Made by a program: the position numbers and the translations under genes | Notes under the pieces: generated by a model | What the model was told of the DNA's origin: nothing | The model's database searches: none | What the model saw: the letters and a program-made list of their open reading frames with translations, nothing else | Part shown: in pieces, positions 1-9,107 of the stretch | How the letters are laid out: each line of letters begins with the position of its first letter | Position numbering within the stretch: position 1 is the first letter of the stretch | DNA from: Bacteroidota bacterium | GTDB taxonomy: Bacteria > Bacteroidota > Ignavibacteria > Palsa-1295 | Assembly: GCA_018266755.1 (NCBI GenBank) | Contig: JAFDZW010000005.1 | Coordinates: forward strand, 1,749,143 to 1,813,142 | Direction of reading: 5' to 3' | DNA length: 64,000 nt

Positions 1-267
1 GACGAGTCGGAACTGATGGTCCGTACGAAAGATATCGAGAACGCCGATCTTCGCGAGCTCCTGCAGCGTGCCCTGGCGCAGCTCCCGTTCAATCAGCGCG
101 AGGCGTTTGTCTTGCGCGAATATGTAGGCTACACCTACGACGAAGTCGCCGAGATCATGGGCACCAACGCCGCGAATGCGCGCGCGCGTGCGCATCGCGC
201 CAGAGAACGTTTGCGTACCATCGTCTCAGCCTGGATGGATTTGCGGACGACGGAACACGAGCATTGA
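1..267 (+). CDS. ECF-type RNA polymerase sigma factor, C-terminal part (5' truncated by window edge)
   Basis: Only the last 88 or so codons are inside the window; the frame is open to base 1, so the ATG at 16 is probably internal. The visible part is sigma region 4: LPFNQREAFVLREYVGYTYD, a family-typical stretch before the helix-turn-helix, then EVAEIMGTN and a basic recognition helix ARARAHRARERLR. Region 4 of group 4 sigma factors binds the -35 element. The stop overlaps an in-frame ATG of the next gene (TGATG at 265-269), so translational coupling to the downstream anti-sigma gene is likely. Identification as a sigma-70 family protein is secure; its regulon and region 2 cannot be seen here. 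Confidence 0.9.
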   Translation, partial: DESELMVRTKDIENADLRELLQRALAQLPFNQREAFVLREYVGYTYDEVAEIMGTNAANARARAHRARERLRTIVSAWMDLRTTEHEH

Positions 268-287
268 TGAGTGTAAGGAAACAACGT

Positions 288-932
288 ATGAATGTACACG
301 AACAGATCAGTTCGTTCATCGACAACGAACTATCGCACGAACAGGAACAAGACTTCCTGATCTCGCTTGCATCGAACGATGCAACGCGGAAAACCTTCCG
401 CAGCGAGCTCGTGCTCAAGAATATCATCCATCGCGATGAGGTCCTGACGTCGCCGTCGCGCGATCTGCGCCCGGCTGTGCTTGCCACGATCGGCATCGGT
501 GTTGCCGCCGCTGCAACCGCCGAATCGGCCAATGCTGCGACTGCCGCAACCGTTGCCAAATCGTCTGCACTCAAGGCCCTCTTTGCGACAAAGCTCAACG
601 CGCTTGTGACGACATCGATGATCGTTGCGTCCGCGCTCGGAGGCTATGGTGTCCGTAGCTACGTTGCGTCGAACCATCCGGCCCCGGTCGCCAAGCAGCC
701 GATCGTCAACACTACACATGTCACTCCGGCCACCACGCCTACTACCATCGAACTCCAGGCGCCGGAAGTGAACAATACGCCAGCCGATCTCGGAAGCGCC
801 CCTGCACAAGCCACTGCAACTCGCACGACAGCGAAGAAGACTGTTGTGACGCCGATGCAGGACAAGACGACCGACCAGATCACGACCGTTGGCTCGGCAC
901 CAGTGAAAATCGATCTGCCAAAGAAAAAGTAA
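288..932 (+). CDS. Putative membrane-anchored anti-sigma factor
   Basis: A 214-residue protein directly after the sigma gene. I chose the ATG at 288 because AAGGAA lies 8 bases upstream; an alternative ATG at 267 overlaps the sigma stop. The N-terminus (NVHEQISSFIDNELS, then a charged stretch with a Pro-less LASNDATRK turn) resembles the short cytoplasmic domain of the anti-sigma-like protein at 51286-52617 in spacing of acidic, Leu and Arg residues. An Ala-rich stretch follows, with one probable membrane helix at about residues 106-125 (TSMIVASALGGYGV), then a Thr/Pro/Ala-rich, probably periplasmic tail ending in KKK. No zinc-finger HxxxCxxC motif is seen. Role as regulator of the upstream sigma factor is inferred from position and topology. 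Confidence 0.65.
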   Translation: MNVHEQISSFIDNELSHEQEQDFLISLASNDATRKTFRSELVLKNIIHRDEVLTSPSRDLRPAVLATIGIGVAAAATAESANAATAATVAKSSALKALFATKLNALVTTSMIVASALGGYGVRSYVASNHPAPVAKQPIVNTTHVTPATTPTTIELQAPEVNNTPADLGSAPAQATATRTTAKKTVVTPMQDKTTDQITTVGSAPVKIDLPKKK

Positions 933-967
933 GTAAGAAGAAGTAGGAATAGTAATTCCCTCTGTGG

Positions 968-1025
968 TACGTCTTCTGTAGCCATTTCGGTAACACGGAA
1001 TGTTGTTTGCAGAAGACGTATTTTT
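968..1025 (+). terminator. Long hairpin with T-run, terminator-like
   Basis: TACGTCTTCTG at 968-978 is a perfect 11-base complement of CAGAAGACGTA at 1010-1020, and an inner CATTTCG/CGGAATG pairing extends the stem. TTTTT follows directly. It looks like an intrinsic terminator or attenuator between the anti-sigma gene and the OmpA-like gene. The ATG at 1000 that could start the next gene lies inside it, which argues for a later start there. Confidence 0.5.
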
Positions 1026-1053
1026 ATATGCGCTGCTTGTTACACTACGCACG

Positions 1054-3135
1054 GTGCAGAACCCCACACGATACCGTTTTGCTACAACCCTTCTTCTGTC
1101 GTGGCTTTTGCTTGCGGGGTCGACGTATGCCTTTTCGGTGCGCGACAGCATTGCCTACCGTGATACGACCATCTACAACACCCGCATCGTCGCGCATCTT
1201 CCGATTAGTCTGACACTCGCAGGAGGAGCCGGATTTGTCCGATATAGCGACAATGCATCCCTCATGCCGCCCTCGATCTCCGGCGGCTGCGATACGTTTA
1301 CCCGAGGAAGCGGTACGCCGCTGTATATCGCTGCCGGAGTGTTGCTCCCGCTCTCGAACGAGATTCAGCTCCATCCGACACTTGCATGTCGTTCTCTCGC
1401 TGCCGATCATGTCTTTGGCCAGTTCGCGCCTGCCGTTGCCGATACCGGCGGCGGATCTCGTACCGTACGTTCGATCCAATTCGATCATACCATCAGCGCC
1501 GCAACGAAGATGCTCTCCGTCGATCTGCTGCTGCGGTGGCAGCCGACCGAACGCGTAATACTTGAAGGGGGGCCGACGGTCGGTCTGTTTTTCGATCAGT
1601 CGTTCACAAAGACGATACACCGCGTGACCCCGGGAGCATTGCTCGATTCGGTTGAGGCAAGCGGTTCACTTCCGAACGCTCAGACGATCGTGCCAGCCGT
1701 CATACTCCGCGCTGGGTATGAAGTCCCACTCTCGCATACCCTCTTCGCAATGCCGAATGTCGCAGCGTTACTTCCGCTCGGAGGGACGACCGACTACTTC
1801 AAGTTCTACTCGATCGAGGCAGGAGTATCCTTTCGATTCCAATTGTCGTCACACGCCGATACGATTCGCGAAGCGCATACCGAGCGTGTTCCGGTTCATA
1901 TCGAGATCCCGGAGCCGCCGCATGTCAAGCCATTTGCTGTTGGCATCGAAGCGTTTGCCGATGGCCCGAACGGATTGCGCGAACAGGTCGCCCGTTTGGA
2001 AGTCCGCGAGGTTAAGGCCCGTAATGCATTTCCGCTGCTCAACTATATTTTCTTCGACAGCTCCGACGCGTCCATCCCGGCGCGATATGTACGTTATAAA
2101 AGCCCCGACGATGCGGCCCGAAATTTCCGTGGCTCGATGGAGCGGCGCGGCGAACGTACGAGCGAACTCTACCTTGAAACGCTTAATATTATTGGCGACC
2201 GATTGAAGCGTATGCCACAACTGACGATCAAACTCGTCGGCTCCACATCGAACATCGGTGCGGAAGCAGATAACGCACCGCTCGGCAAACGGCGTGCAGA
2301 AGCCGTTCGCGACTATTTGGTGCGGATCTGGGGCATCGAACCGTCACGCATCGCTGTTGTCGGCCGGACATTGCCGGAAAAACCCAGCCCAAGCGGGACG
2401 CCGCTCGGTCAGGCCGAGAACCGTCGTGTTGAGATCCTCTCGAGCGACGACAGGTTGACGGATCCGCTCTATGTCACCAACATCGAGCATACGGCGAATC
2501 CGCCGCAGTTGCATGTTGTCCCAACGTGGCCGGAGGCCGATACGAACGTCGATTATCACATCTCGATCCGCATCGGCGGACAAGAGATCCAACGCTTCGA
2601 CGGAAATTCCGAACAAGCAAACACACAGACGAAAGACTGGACGATCACCGAGGAAGCGCTTAGCTCGGGTGCGGATTCGCTCGAGATCCGACTTGACGCA
2701 AATACGCAAACTGGTAACGCGGGCTCGGCACGAACGGCGATCAAACTCGAACAGCATCGTATCGAGCTCAACGAAGAACAGAAGCTCGATCGATTCAGTC
2801 TGATCCTCTTCAACTTCGACGAATCCTCTCTAACGCAAAAGAACGAGCGTATTCTTGGCCTCGTTGCCGATGCGCTCAAACGCATCAAGCCCCGGCGTGT
2901 GATCATTCGTGGGTATACCGACGAGATGGGTGACGACGAACACAATCTGAAACTCAGCACCGAACGTGCCACTGCCGCAGCGGACCGTCTGCGAAGCGAA
3001 CTCCGAAAGCGCGGAGCCGAGTTACCCGCCGGCACAATTATCGAAGGCCGCGGTTCGCACGAACAACTCTACGACAACTCGTTCCCCGAAGGCCGATTCC
3101 TCTCGCGCACGGTGATGGTGACGATCGAGCGGTGA
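1054..3135 (+). CDS. OmpA-family outer membrane protein with two OmpA-like domains
   Basis: I place the start at GTG 1054, giving a basic n-region, hydrophobic core TTLLLSWLLLAG and Ala-rich cleavage site. An ATG at 1000 adds 18 residues but sits inside a terminator-like hairpin. After the signal peptide comes a beta-strand-rich region of about 230 residues that may be a barrel or periplasmic domain. A first OmpA-like domain follows (YIFFDSSDASIP, then LGKRRAEAVRDYLVRIWGI). The C-terminal domain of about 115 residues is a canonical peptidoglycan-binding OmpA domain: LILFNFDESSL, RGYTDEMGD, NLKLSTERA and a final RTVMVTIER. It probably tethers the outer membrane to peptidoglycan. It has a diverged paralogue at 20808-22679. 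The preceding sigma/anti-sigma pair may control it. Confidence 0.85.
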   Translation: MQNPTRYRFATTLLLSWLLLAGSTYAFSVRDSIAYRDTTIYNTRIVAHLPISLTLAGGAGFVRYSDNASLMPPSISGGCDTFTRGSGTPLYIAAGVLLPLSNEIQLHPTLACRSLAADHVFGQFAPAVADTGGGSRTVRSIQFDHTISAATKMLSVDLLLRWQPTERVILEGGPTVGLFFDQSFTKTIHRVTPGALLDSVEASGSLPNAQTIVPAVILRAGYEVPLSHTLFAMPNVAALLPLGGTTDYFKFYSIEAGVSFRFQLSSHADTIREAHTERVPVHIEIPEPPHVKPFAVGIEAFADGPNGLREQVARLEVREVKARNAFPLLNYIFFDSSDASIPARYVRYKSPDDAARNFRGSMERRGERTSELYLETLNIIGDRLKRMPQLTIKLVGSTSNIGAEADNAPLGKRRAEAVRDYLVRIWGIEPSRIAVVGRTLPEKPSPSGTPLGQAENRRVEILSSDDRLTDPLYVTNIEHTANPPQLHVVPTWPEADTNVDYHISIRIGGQEIQRFDGNSEQANTQTKDWTITEEALSSGADSLEIRLDANTQTGNAGSARTAIKLEQHRIELNEEQKLDRFSLILFNFDESSLTQKNERILGLVADALKRIKPRRVIIRGYTDEMGDDEHNLKLSTERATAAADRLRSELRKRGAELPAGTIIEGRGSHEQLYDNSFPEGRFLSRTVMVTIER

Positions 3136-3188
3136 GTCGCTAGCCACTGCAGTAGGTAGCGGCTCGGTTTGAATAGATTAAGAAGATG

Positions 3189-3270
3189 TCATTCTGAGCA
3201 ACTCAAAGAATCTCTGCGGGGAGACCATACTACGTTTCAACGAGGGATTCTTCGCTTCGCTCAGAATGAC
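3189..3270. repeat. Dispersed palindromic repeat (GTCATTCTGAGC family)
   Basis: GTCATTCTGAGC at 3189-3200 is matched by its exact inverse GCTCAGAATGAC at 3259-3270; inner arms AAAGAATCTCT and AGGGATTCTT also pair. It fills the gap between the OmpA-like gene and the T9SS cargo gene. Related arms recur at 25161-25330, 25511-25559, 31888-31915 and 62601-62641. Confidence 0.8.
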
Positions 3271-3363
3271 AATATAATCCTAATATAGTCAACGTTACAC
3301 CACTACCCCACCGAGTGAACTCTTATCATTCACCTGACATATAAGATACGGGTATTTAGGCAA

Positions 3364-6300
3364 TTGAAACGACTCATCATATATCGTCTTGCGCTCGTCG
3401 CAGTGCTTGTGCTTGCACTCGTGTGCAGTGCATCCGCACAGCAGATCCGTGTTGCTCGCATACAACCCGATGCGATCGCGACGAATATGACGATGGCGAT
3501 GGAAATTCTCGCGCCGGCTGCAGATACCGGTGCGTTCGGCGCCGATGGCATCTATTTGCCTGACGAGCGTCTGCAGTATCTCAACGCTGCCGATAGCGTG
3601 CATGTGATCTTCGGTCCAGTATGCGTCTCATGGCACGGGCGCGTGATGCAGGTACCGATCATGGCGCCGCGCATCGCAGGGACGGCAAACCAAGGCTCGA
3701 TCGGATTCGTCGTAACAGTCGGAAACCGACGCAGCTCGCCGCAGCAGCTATCGTTGGTGCAGCCCCAATCCACGCTCAGTCTGGTCGGTTCGGGTGTTAT
3801 CGGGTCCAGCGGGCTCGGTACTCTTACGCATGGCAACACGCTTGTCGTCGATTCGCTCGATCTTTCCGGCACGAACGGTCCGCCATTCGATGCCTTTAGC
3901 ATTGACACCGAAAACCCCGATAGCGGCAGTGCGAACCCGCGCTATCATCCGATAACGATTCTGGCGCTGCGCGGCGTAACGATCGACAACGTACAACTTT
4001 CGGTCTCAGCCAACGGCCTCAATGGCGGTCCGGGTGGCGGTGGTGGCGGCGGCGGTTTTTCCTCCAGCGGCGGTGCAGGCTATACAGGCGGCGGAAGCGA
4101 TACCTCGACGAGCAGCGTCAATGCAGGCTCGGGCTCCGGACCGACACAAGGCTTTGGCGGGGCATCGAGCACCGGTGTGCTCGGTGGTGCGAGCAGCGGG
4201 ACGAACTCGGACAATCCCGATCAAGGCGCCGGCGGTGGCACAGGATGCCCGTATGGTTCGAGCGGAGTGTATAGCAGCGGCAATTCTCCTTCGGAAGCCG
4301 GTGGATTTGGCGGCGCATCGGCAGGTGGAGAACTGCCGGGTATCGCCTATGGAGGAGGGGGTGGTGGATTTGCTCTCGATGGCGAATCGGGCGCCGGAGT
4401 TGGAAAGAATAACGGGCATGCATACGGCGGAAGATTTCTGATTCCGATGATGGGTGGCTCCGGCGGAGGAGCGGGCAACGCGCAACAGGGCTCCGATTCC
4501 ACAACAGGCTCCGGTGGCGGCGGCGGCGGTGCAGTCACGATCGTATCGTTTGGTGCGATCACGTTGAACAACTCAATGATCTCGGCACGCGGTGCAAGGG
4601 GAACATCCGGCACACTTACGAAAGAGGCGGGTGGCGGCGGTGGCTCGGGAGGAAGCATGTATCTGGCCGCGCGGCACAGTGTCATCTTGAATTCAGCGAC
4701 GGTCGCCACCGACGGTGGAGTCGGTGGGTTGGGAGGGATCATCGGCGACACGAACTCCGTAGCACTCAACGGTGGCAATGGCAGTATCGGCAGACTACGA
4801 TTTGACGGCCGTTATAACGATACATGCTCGGCCTGTCACTTGGTCGGCGCCGTTTCGTCCGGTCTAGTCCTGATTCCAACCGACTCGCAATTACATGGCC
4901 CGACGAACATCATCGGCGGCATCAGCGGAAGCAAACGCGATCTGCTCGATTCGATCCGAGTGTTCTATCGAAATCATCACAGTCCGTGGCAAGTACTCGA
5001 TACCGTGCGAGACACCGCAGGGACTCAGCCACTATGGAATGCGCGCTTACCGCTCGGACATGATTCGCTTCTGTTTGTTGTCGTGTACGAAAAGGTAAGC
5101 GCTCCGCATACCGATCCTGCGGATGCGGAGCCCGAATGGTTAACCGGCCACTTGGCATCTGCAGCTGTGCGGGTCGTCCCGACACCGCATCCCGTTGCAC
5201 ATACCGATACACTCGATCTTGGCTGCATCTTACTGAGCGATTCGGTGAGTGCCCCGCTGTTTCTGACGAATCTCGGCGAGGCCGCATTCATCGTGCAGAG
5301 CACGATTCTGACAGACCCGACGCATTTTGCAATCGTCCGCGACACCTCGCGCTTCGACGGGTACGTCACTGATAGTCTTGTCATCCGATACACTCCGCAC
5401 ACCGGTCCTCGCAAAGACACTGCGATTCTTCAGCTGATTTCCGAGAACGATACCGTCACCGTCGTTTTGATCGGTTGTGCAATCGATAAGGACGAACGGG
5501 TCGTGCTCTCGAAGCGCGCGCTCGATTTCGGTCGAGTGCACGTCGGCGACTGTCCTGAGCAAACGTTCACCGTGAAGTCGGTCGGCTCTGATCCTGTGCT
5601 CGTGCATTGCGCGGGTCTCGTTAACCCACCGTTCTCCGTCGTCTCGCCGACGAAGGACACATTGCTGCATTCGCCGGACTCACTGAAGATCAGGATCCGT
5701 TACTGTCCAACCGATTCCGGAGTCGTTCATGCGTCGTTCGTACTGACCGATCGCCGCGATTCGATCAATGTCAATGGCGTCGGCACAGTCCGCATATTAC
5801 GGCCGGAATCGAGTGTCGCCGGGAGCATACTCTGTTCGAATGCCTGCGATAGTGTGCGGCTCGTACTCCATTCCGATGGCAACGATCCGGTTCGCCTCGA
5901 CGGCATCAGCGGCGCGACCATCCTTTCGCCTCGTCTGCCAATGACGATCCCCGCCCGCACGGATACCGAGATCGTCGTTCGCTATTGCAATCTTGGCACA
6001 GCGGCGGATACCATTCGGCTCGCATCAAACGCCGACACTACTTCGGAAGCCGTCATTCTGTTTACACCTCGTTCGATCGCATTTGCGATTGACGGAAGAA
6101 CATCCTTCGGACCGCTCTGTCTGACGCAATCCGATAGTGCAACGCTGTCGATCGTCAGCACGGCAAGCGGCACCTTGCAGTTCGACTCGGTGCATCTACC
6201 GATCGCGCCGTTCATCATCAGCGGCGCAACGAGTGGTAACGACTCGCTGGGCTTCAGCATTCGATTCATCCCCACATCGTCTGGTCAGAGTACAGATAGT

Positions 6301-7356
6301 ATGGTTGTGTTTGCCCACAGCGGCACATGCGATACGGTGCTGACGCTTCATTTCACGGGCAGCGCTCATGATGTCGTCACACTTTATTCTTCCTCGACGC
6401 TTGATTTCGGATCGGTCGATAGCGGTTCGTGTCGTGACACGACGCTTCTTGTCTCGCTTGCCTGCGGTGTCGATACCATTTCGATCGGCGGTGTAAATGC
6501 ACCGTTCACACTGATCGACCCTTCTGACGGAACGATCATCCTGAAACAAGATTCTACCGCAACGATCCGTCTGCGCTATTGCCCGACACGTCCGGGACGC
6601 GACTCGCTCGTGATCACAGCGCACGATATCAATGGCAGCACACCAATCACGCTTGTTGGAAGTGCTGCAGCACTGCAACTTCGACCACAACTGCATTTTA
6701 CACTCGCGCATATCGCTGTGCAAGCAGGGGTACCGTTCACGTACCGGATTTCGATCGACACCGCAGCGAATGCGCAGGGTCTCGACTCGATCTATGCAGT
6801 GCTTACGTACGACCCGATGCTGCTGGAAGCGAATTCAATCTCTTCTCCCGTCTGGACTGTCAGCGGTTCGGAACGCAAGCCTGGCGAGTTCGAGATCTTC
6901 GCTCATGGCGCGTCTCTGCTAACGAATGGATTATTTGCGAATGTAGAGATGATGCCGTTCTACGCGTTAAAGAACACATCGACGATCGATCTGACGAACA
7001 TCGAGACGTTCGCCTCCGGCACCGCCACTACAACGCCGGGTGACGTTACGGTTGCCGACTGTTCGAATCTTTCTGGCACGATCATTGTCACCGGACCATA
7101 CAGCATCGACCGTTTGTATGCGAACCCCGTCTCTTCGTTGCTCGATCTCGATGTAACAACAGGCGCAACGGGCGCGATTGACGTGCGGGTATATGACCTC
7201 ACGGGTGCCGCCGCGCTTCGCTCTCGCACGAGCGAGCTCGCTCGCGGGAAGCATCGCATCTCGATTGATGTTTCTTCGTTGCCGAACGGCGTCTATCGTG
7301 TAATGCTCGAAAGCCTCGGCTGGCGCGAAGGTGCGACGTTCATCGTGCAGCATTAA
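3364..7356 (+). CDS. Very large secreted T9SS cargo protein with glycine-rich region and choice-of-anchor-D-like repeats
   Basis: 1330 residues; TTG start at 3364 followed by a clear signal peptide (YRLALVAVLVLALVCSASAQ). Residues about 215-460 are extremely Gly/Ser-rich (runs such as GGPGGGGGGGGFSSSGG), with a short valine- and isoleucine-rich stretch at the end. About residues 610-1110 contain repeated beta-sandwich units with phrases like LDFGRVHVGDCPEQTF and IRYCPTDSG, typical of HYDIN/ASPM-SPD-2 (choice-of-anchor D) domains; paired cysteines recur in each unit. A cohesin-like segment follows (about 1115-1220), then a C-terminal T9SS type A sorting domain (YANPVSS, DVRVYDLTGA, LPNGVYRVMLES). 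It is predicted to be exported by Sec and then T9SS to the cell surface. The substrate or partner is unknown. Confidence 0.85.
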   Translation: MKRLIIYRLALVAVLVLALVCSASAQQIRVARIQPDAIATNMTMAMEILAPAADTGAFGADGIYLPDERLQYLNAADSVHVIFGPVCVSWHGRVMQVPIMAPRIAGTANQGSIGFVVTVGNRRSSPQQLSLVQPQSTLSLVGSGVIGSSGLGTLTHGNTLVVDSLDLSGTNGPPFDAFSIDTENPDSGSANPRYHPITILALRGVTIDNVQLSVSANGLNGGPGGGGGGGGFSSSGGAGYTGGGSDTSTSSVNAGSGSGPTQGFGGASSTGVLGGASSGTNSDNPDQGAGGGTGCPYGSSGVYSSGNSPSEAGGFGGASAGGELPGIAYGGGGGGFALDGESGAGVGKNNGHAYGGRFLIPMMGGSGGGAGNAQQGSDSTTGSGGGGGGAVTIVSFGAITLNNSMISARGARGTSGTLTKEAGGGGGSGGSMYLAARHSVILNSATVATDGGVGGLGGIIGDTNSVALNGGNGSIGRLRFDGRYNDTCSACHLVGAVSSGLVLIPTDSQLHGPTNIIGGISGSKRDLLDSIRVFYRNHHSPWQVLDTVRDTAGTQPLWNARLPLGHDSLLFVVVYEKVSAPHTDPADAEPEWLTGHLASAAVRVVPTPHPVAHTDTLDLGCILLSDSVSAPLFLTNLGEAAFIVQSTILTDPTHFAIVRDTSRFDGYVTDSLVIRYTPHTGPRKDTAILQLISENDTVTVVLIGCAIDKDERVVLSKRALDFGRVHVGDCPEQTFTVKSVGSDPVLVHCAGLVNPPFSVVSPTKDTLLHSPDSLKIRIRYCPTDSGVVHASFVLTDRRDSINVNGVGTVRILRPESSVAGSILCSNACDSVRLVLHSDGNDPVRLDGISGATILSPRLPMTIPARTDTEIVVRYCNLGTAADTIRLASNADTTSEAVILFTPRSIAFAIDGRTSFGPLCLTQSDSATLSIVSTASGTLQFDSVHLPIAPFIISGATSGNDSLGFSIRFIPTSSGQSTDSMVVFAHSGTCDTVLTLHFTGSAHDVVTLYSSSTLDFGSVDSGSCRDTTLLVSLACGVDTISIGGVNAPFTLIDPSDGTIILKQDSTATIRLRYCPTRPGRDSLVITAHDINGSTPITLVGSAAALQLRPQLHFTLAHIAVQAGVPFTYRISIDTAANAQGLDSIYAVLTYDPMLLEANSISSPVWTVSGSERKPGEFEIFAHGASLLTNGLFANVEMMPFYALKNTSTIDLTNIETFASGTATTTPGDVTVADCSNLSGTIIVTGPYSIDRLYANPVSSLLDLDVTTGATGAIDVRVYDLTGAAALRSRTSELARGKHRISIDVSSLPNGVYRVMLESLGWREGATFIVQH

Positions 7357-7401
7357 CGTATTCGGCATATCGTAGTATTCAACTCTATCCAAACCCGATC
7401 A

Positions 7402-8370
7402 GTGATCGCTCTCTCAACCTGGAAGCACGGCGTTGAGCCGAATCGTATCATATACGACACACTCACTCGCGGCGGTTCCGCATTAGACGGCGTCGAGGCC
7501 GGCGCCCGTCATTGCGAGGCCGATATCACGTGCATGTCCGTCGGCAAAGGCGGATTACCCGACGAGCTCGGCATCGTCACGCTCGATGCCTCCATCATGG
7601 ACCACGACGGCAGTTGCGGATCGGTCGCATTCGTGCGAAGTTATCTGCATCCGGTCAGTATTGCACGCCGCGTGATGGAAAAGACTTCGCACGTCATGCT
7701 CGCCGGCGCCGGTGCGGAACGCTTCGCAGAAGAAGAGGAGATGGAACGCGACGAGTTGCTGACGGCTGCAGCGAAGACCCTCTACGAAACGTGGCGACGC
7801 GCGCCGGCGGGTCTTTCCGTACGGCTTCGTCGCTCGCAAGAAAGCGAAAACGAATATGTCTTCGAGTACGAAGAGAACGGGGTACGCAAAGAGCTTGACC
7901 GTGCGAAGCTTGGGGCAAACGAGTCGCACGATACCATCGGCCTGATCGCGCGCGACGCATCCGGTCGGCTTGCCGGCGCATGCACGACATCGGGTCTTGC
8001 ATTCAAGAAGCACGGCCGTGTCGGCGATTCGCCGATCATCGGCGCCGGGCTCTTCGTCGATGGCGAGGTCGCAGCAGCCGTTGCAACGGGGAACGGAGAG
8101 CTCGTCATGCGCGCGTGTTCGAGCTTTCACATTGTCGAGCAGATCCGTCAAGGGGTCGAACCCATTCAGGCAATGAACGTCGCCCTCGACCGTATCCGAC
8201 GTGACAAGCACTTGACCGACGATATGCAAATCGGTCTCCTTACCATTCGCGCCGACGGCGCCTGGGCCGCCGGAAGTCTGCGAGAAGGCTTCCAGTTTGT
8301 CGTCGCGTCGACCGACACCCCGAATACCCTCTACCAGTGCATCGGCACTTCATACCAACCGGCCGCATGA
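7402..8370 (+). CDS. N(4)-(beta-N-acetylglucosaminyl)-L-asparaginase / isoaspartyl peptidase family Ntn-hydrolase
   Basis: 322 residues from a GTG start. The fold and motifs are those of glycosylasparaginases: GGSALDGVEAGARHCE near the N-terminus, DHDGSCGSVAF, a variable acidic linker, then the self-cleavage site HDT with catalytic Thr at about residue 178, and TIGLIARDASG plus GDSPIIGAGLF downstream. The family processes itself into alpha and beta chains, exposing the Thr nucleophile, and hydrolyses the amide of GlcNAc-Asn or related beta-aspartyl compounds. No signal peptide is seen, so a cytoplasmic role in amino-acid salvage is likely. The stop overlaps the next start (ATGA at 8367-8370), indicating one transcript. 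Exact substrate cannot be read from sequence. Confidence 0.85.
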   Translation: MIALSTWKHGVEPNRIIYDTLTRGGSALDGVEAGARHCEADITCMSVGKGGLPDELGIVTLDASIMDHDGSCGSVAFVRSYLHPVSIARRVMEKTSHVMLAGAGAERFAEEEEMERDELLTAAAKTLYETWRRAPAGLSVRLRRSQESENEYVFEYEENGVRKELDRAKLGANESHDTIGLIARDASGRLAGACTTSGLAFKKHGRVGDSPIIGAGLFVDGEVAAAVATGNGELVMRACSSFHIVEQIRQGVEPIQAMNVALDRIRRDKHLTDDMQIGLLTIRADGAWAAGSLREGFQFVVASTDTPNTLYQCIGTSYQPAA

Positions 8371-9104
8371 ACATTCTCATTACCGGTGCCAGCCGCGGTA
8401 TCGGCCGTGCGATCGCCATCGAACTTGCGAGGGCCGGATATCGTGTTGCGCTCGTCGCGCGCAATGAAGAAGCGTTGGTCGCTGTCGCACGCGAGAGCGA
8501 GCACGAAGGCGGCATCGCCATCCCGTTCGTCTGCGACATAACCGACTCCGAACGCGTCGGTGCGTTACGTGACCACGTCACAGCATCGCTCGGTACACTC
8601 GATGTTCTTATCAATAATGCGGGCGTGGCTCCGTCGCTCAAGGTAGAGGATACTACCGATCTGCAATGGCACAGTGCATTTGCGACGAATGTCGATGCGG
8701 CATTCTATTTGACTCGGGCATTTGCTGCCGACCTGAAGTCATCACGTGAAGGTCGCATTATTAATATTGCTTCGACCGCCGCGCTCGAAGGCTTTGCATA
8801 TACGGCCGCCTACACCGCATCGAAGCATGCACTGCTCGGCTTTGCGCGAGCCATTGCAAAGGAGTTCGCTCGAAGCGGAGTCACTGTCACGACAATTTGT
8901 CCGGGCTTTGTGCGAACCGATATTCTCGAAGAGAGCATCGCGAACATTGTCACTAAGACGGGCAAAACACGCGCGGAAGCCGAAGCACAGCTCGGCGCAA
9001 TGAACCGAAGCGGCTCGATCATCGAGCCGGAAGCCGTCGCGCATGAGGTACTGGCTGCCCTCGCATTCGCATCTAATCCGAACGGGTACGAAATTATTCT
9101 GTGA
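8367..9104 (+). CDS. Short-chain dehydrogenase/reductase (SDR)
   Basis: 245 residues starting at ATG 8367, which overlaps the upstream stop by the ATGA arrangement. Classical SDR motifs are all present: TGASRGIG (NAD(P)-binding), NNAG, a Ser in NIASTAALEG, and the catalytic YTASK. The C-terminal half has PGFVRTDI, common in 3-oxoacyl-ACP reductase-like enzymes. It probably reduces a keto group or oxidises an alcohol using NAD(P)H; substrate is not predictable. It lies in a tight plus-strand run with the hydrolase before it and the CMD-family protein 3 bases after it. Confidence 0.9.
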   Translation: MNILITGASRGIGRAIAIELARAGYRVALVARNEEALVAVARESEHEGGIAIPFVCDITDSERVGALRDHVTASLGTLDVLINNAGVAPSLKVEDTTDLQWHSAFATNVDAAFYLTRAFAADLKSSREGRIINIASTAALEGFAYTAAYTASKHALLGFARAIAKEFARSGVTVTTICPGFVRTDILEESIANIVTKTGKTRAEAEAQLGAMNRSGSIIEPEAVAHEVLAALAFASNPNGYEIIL

Positions 9105-9107
9105 CCG

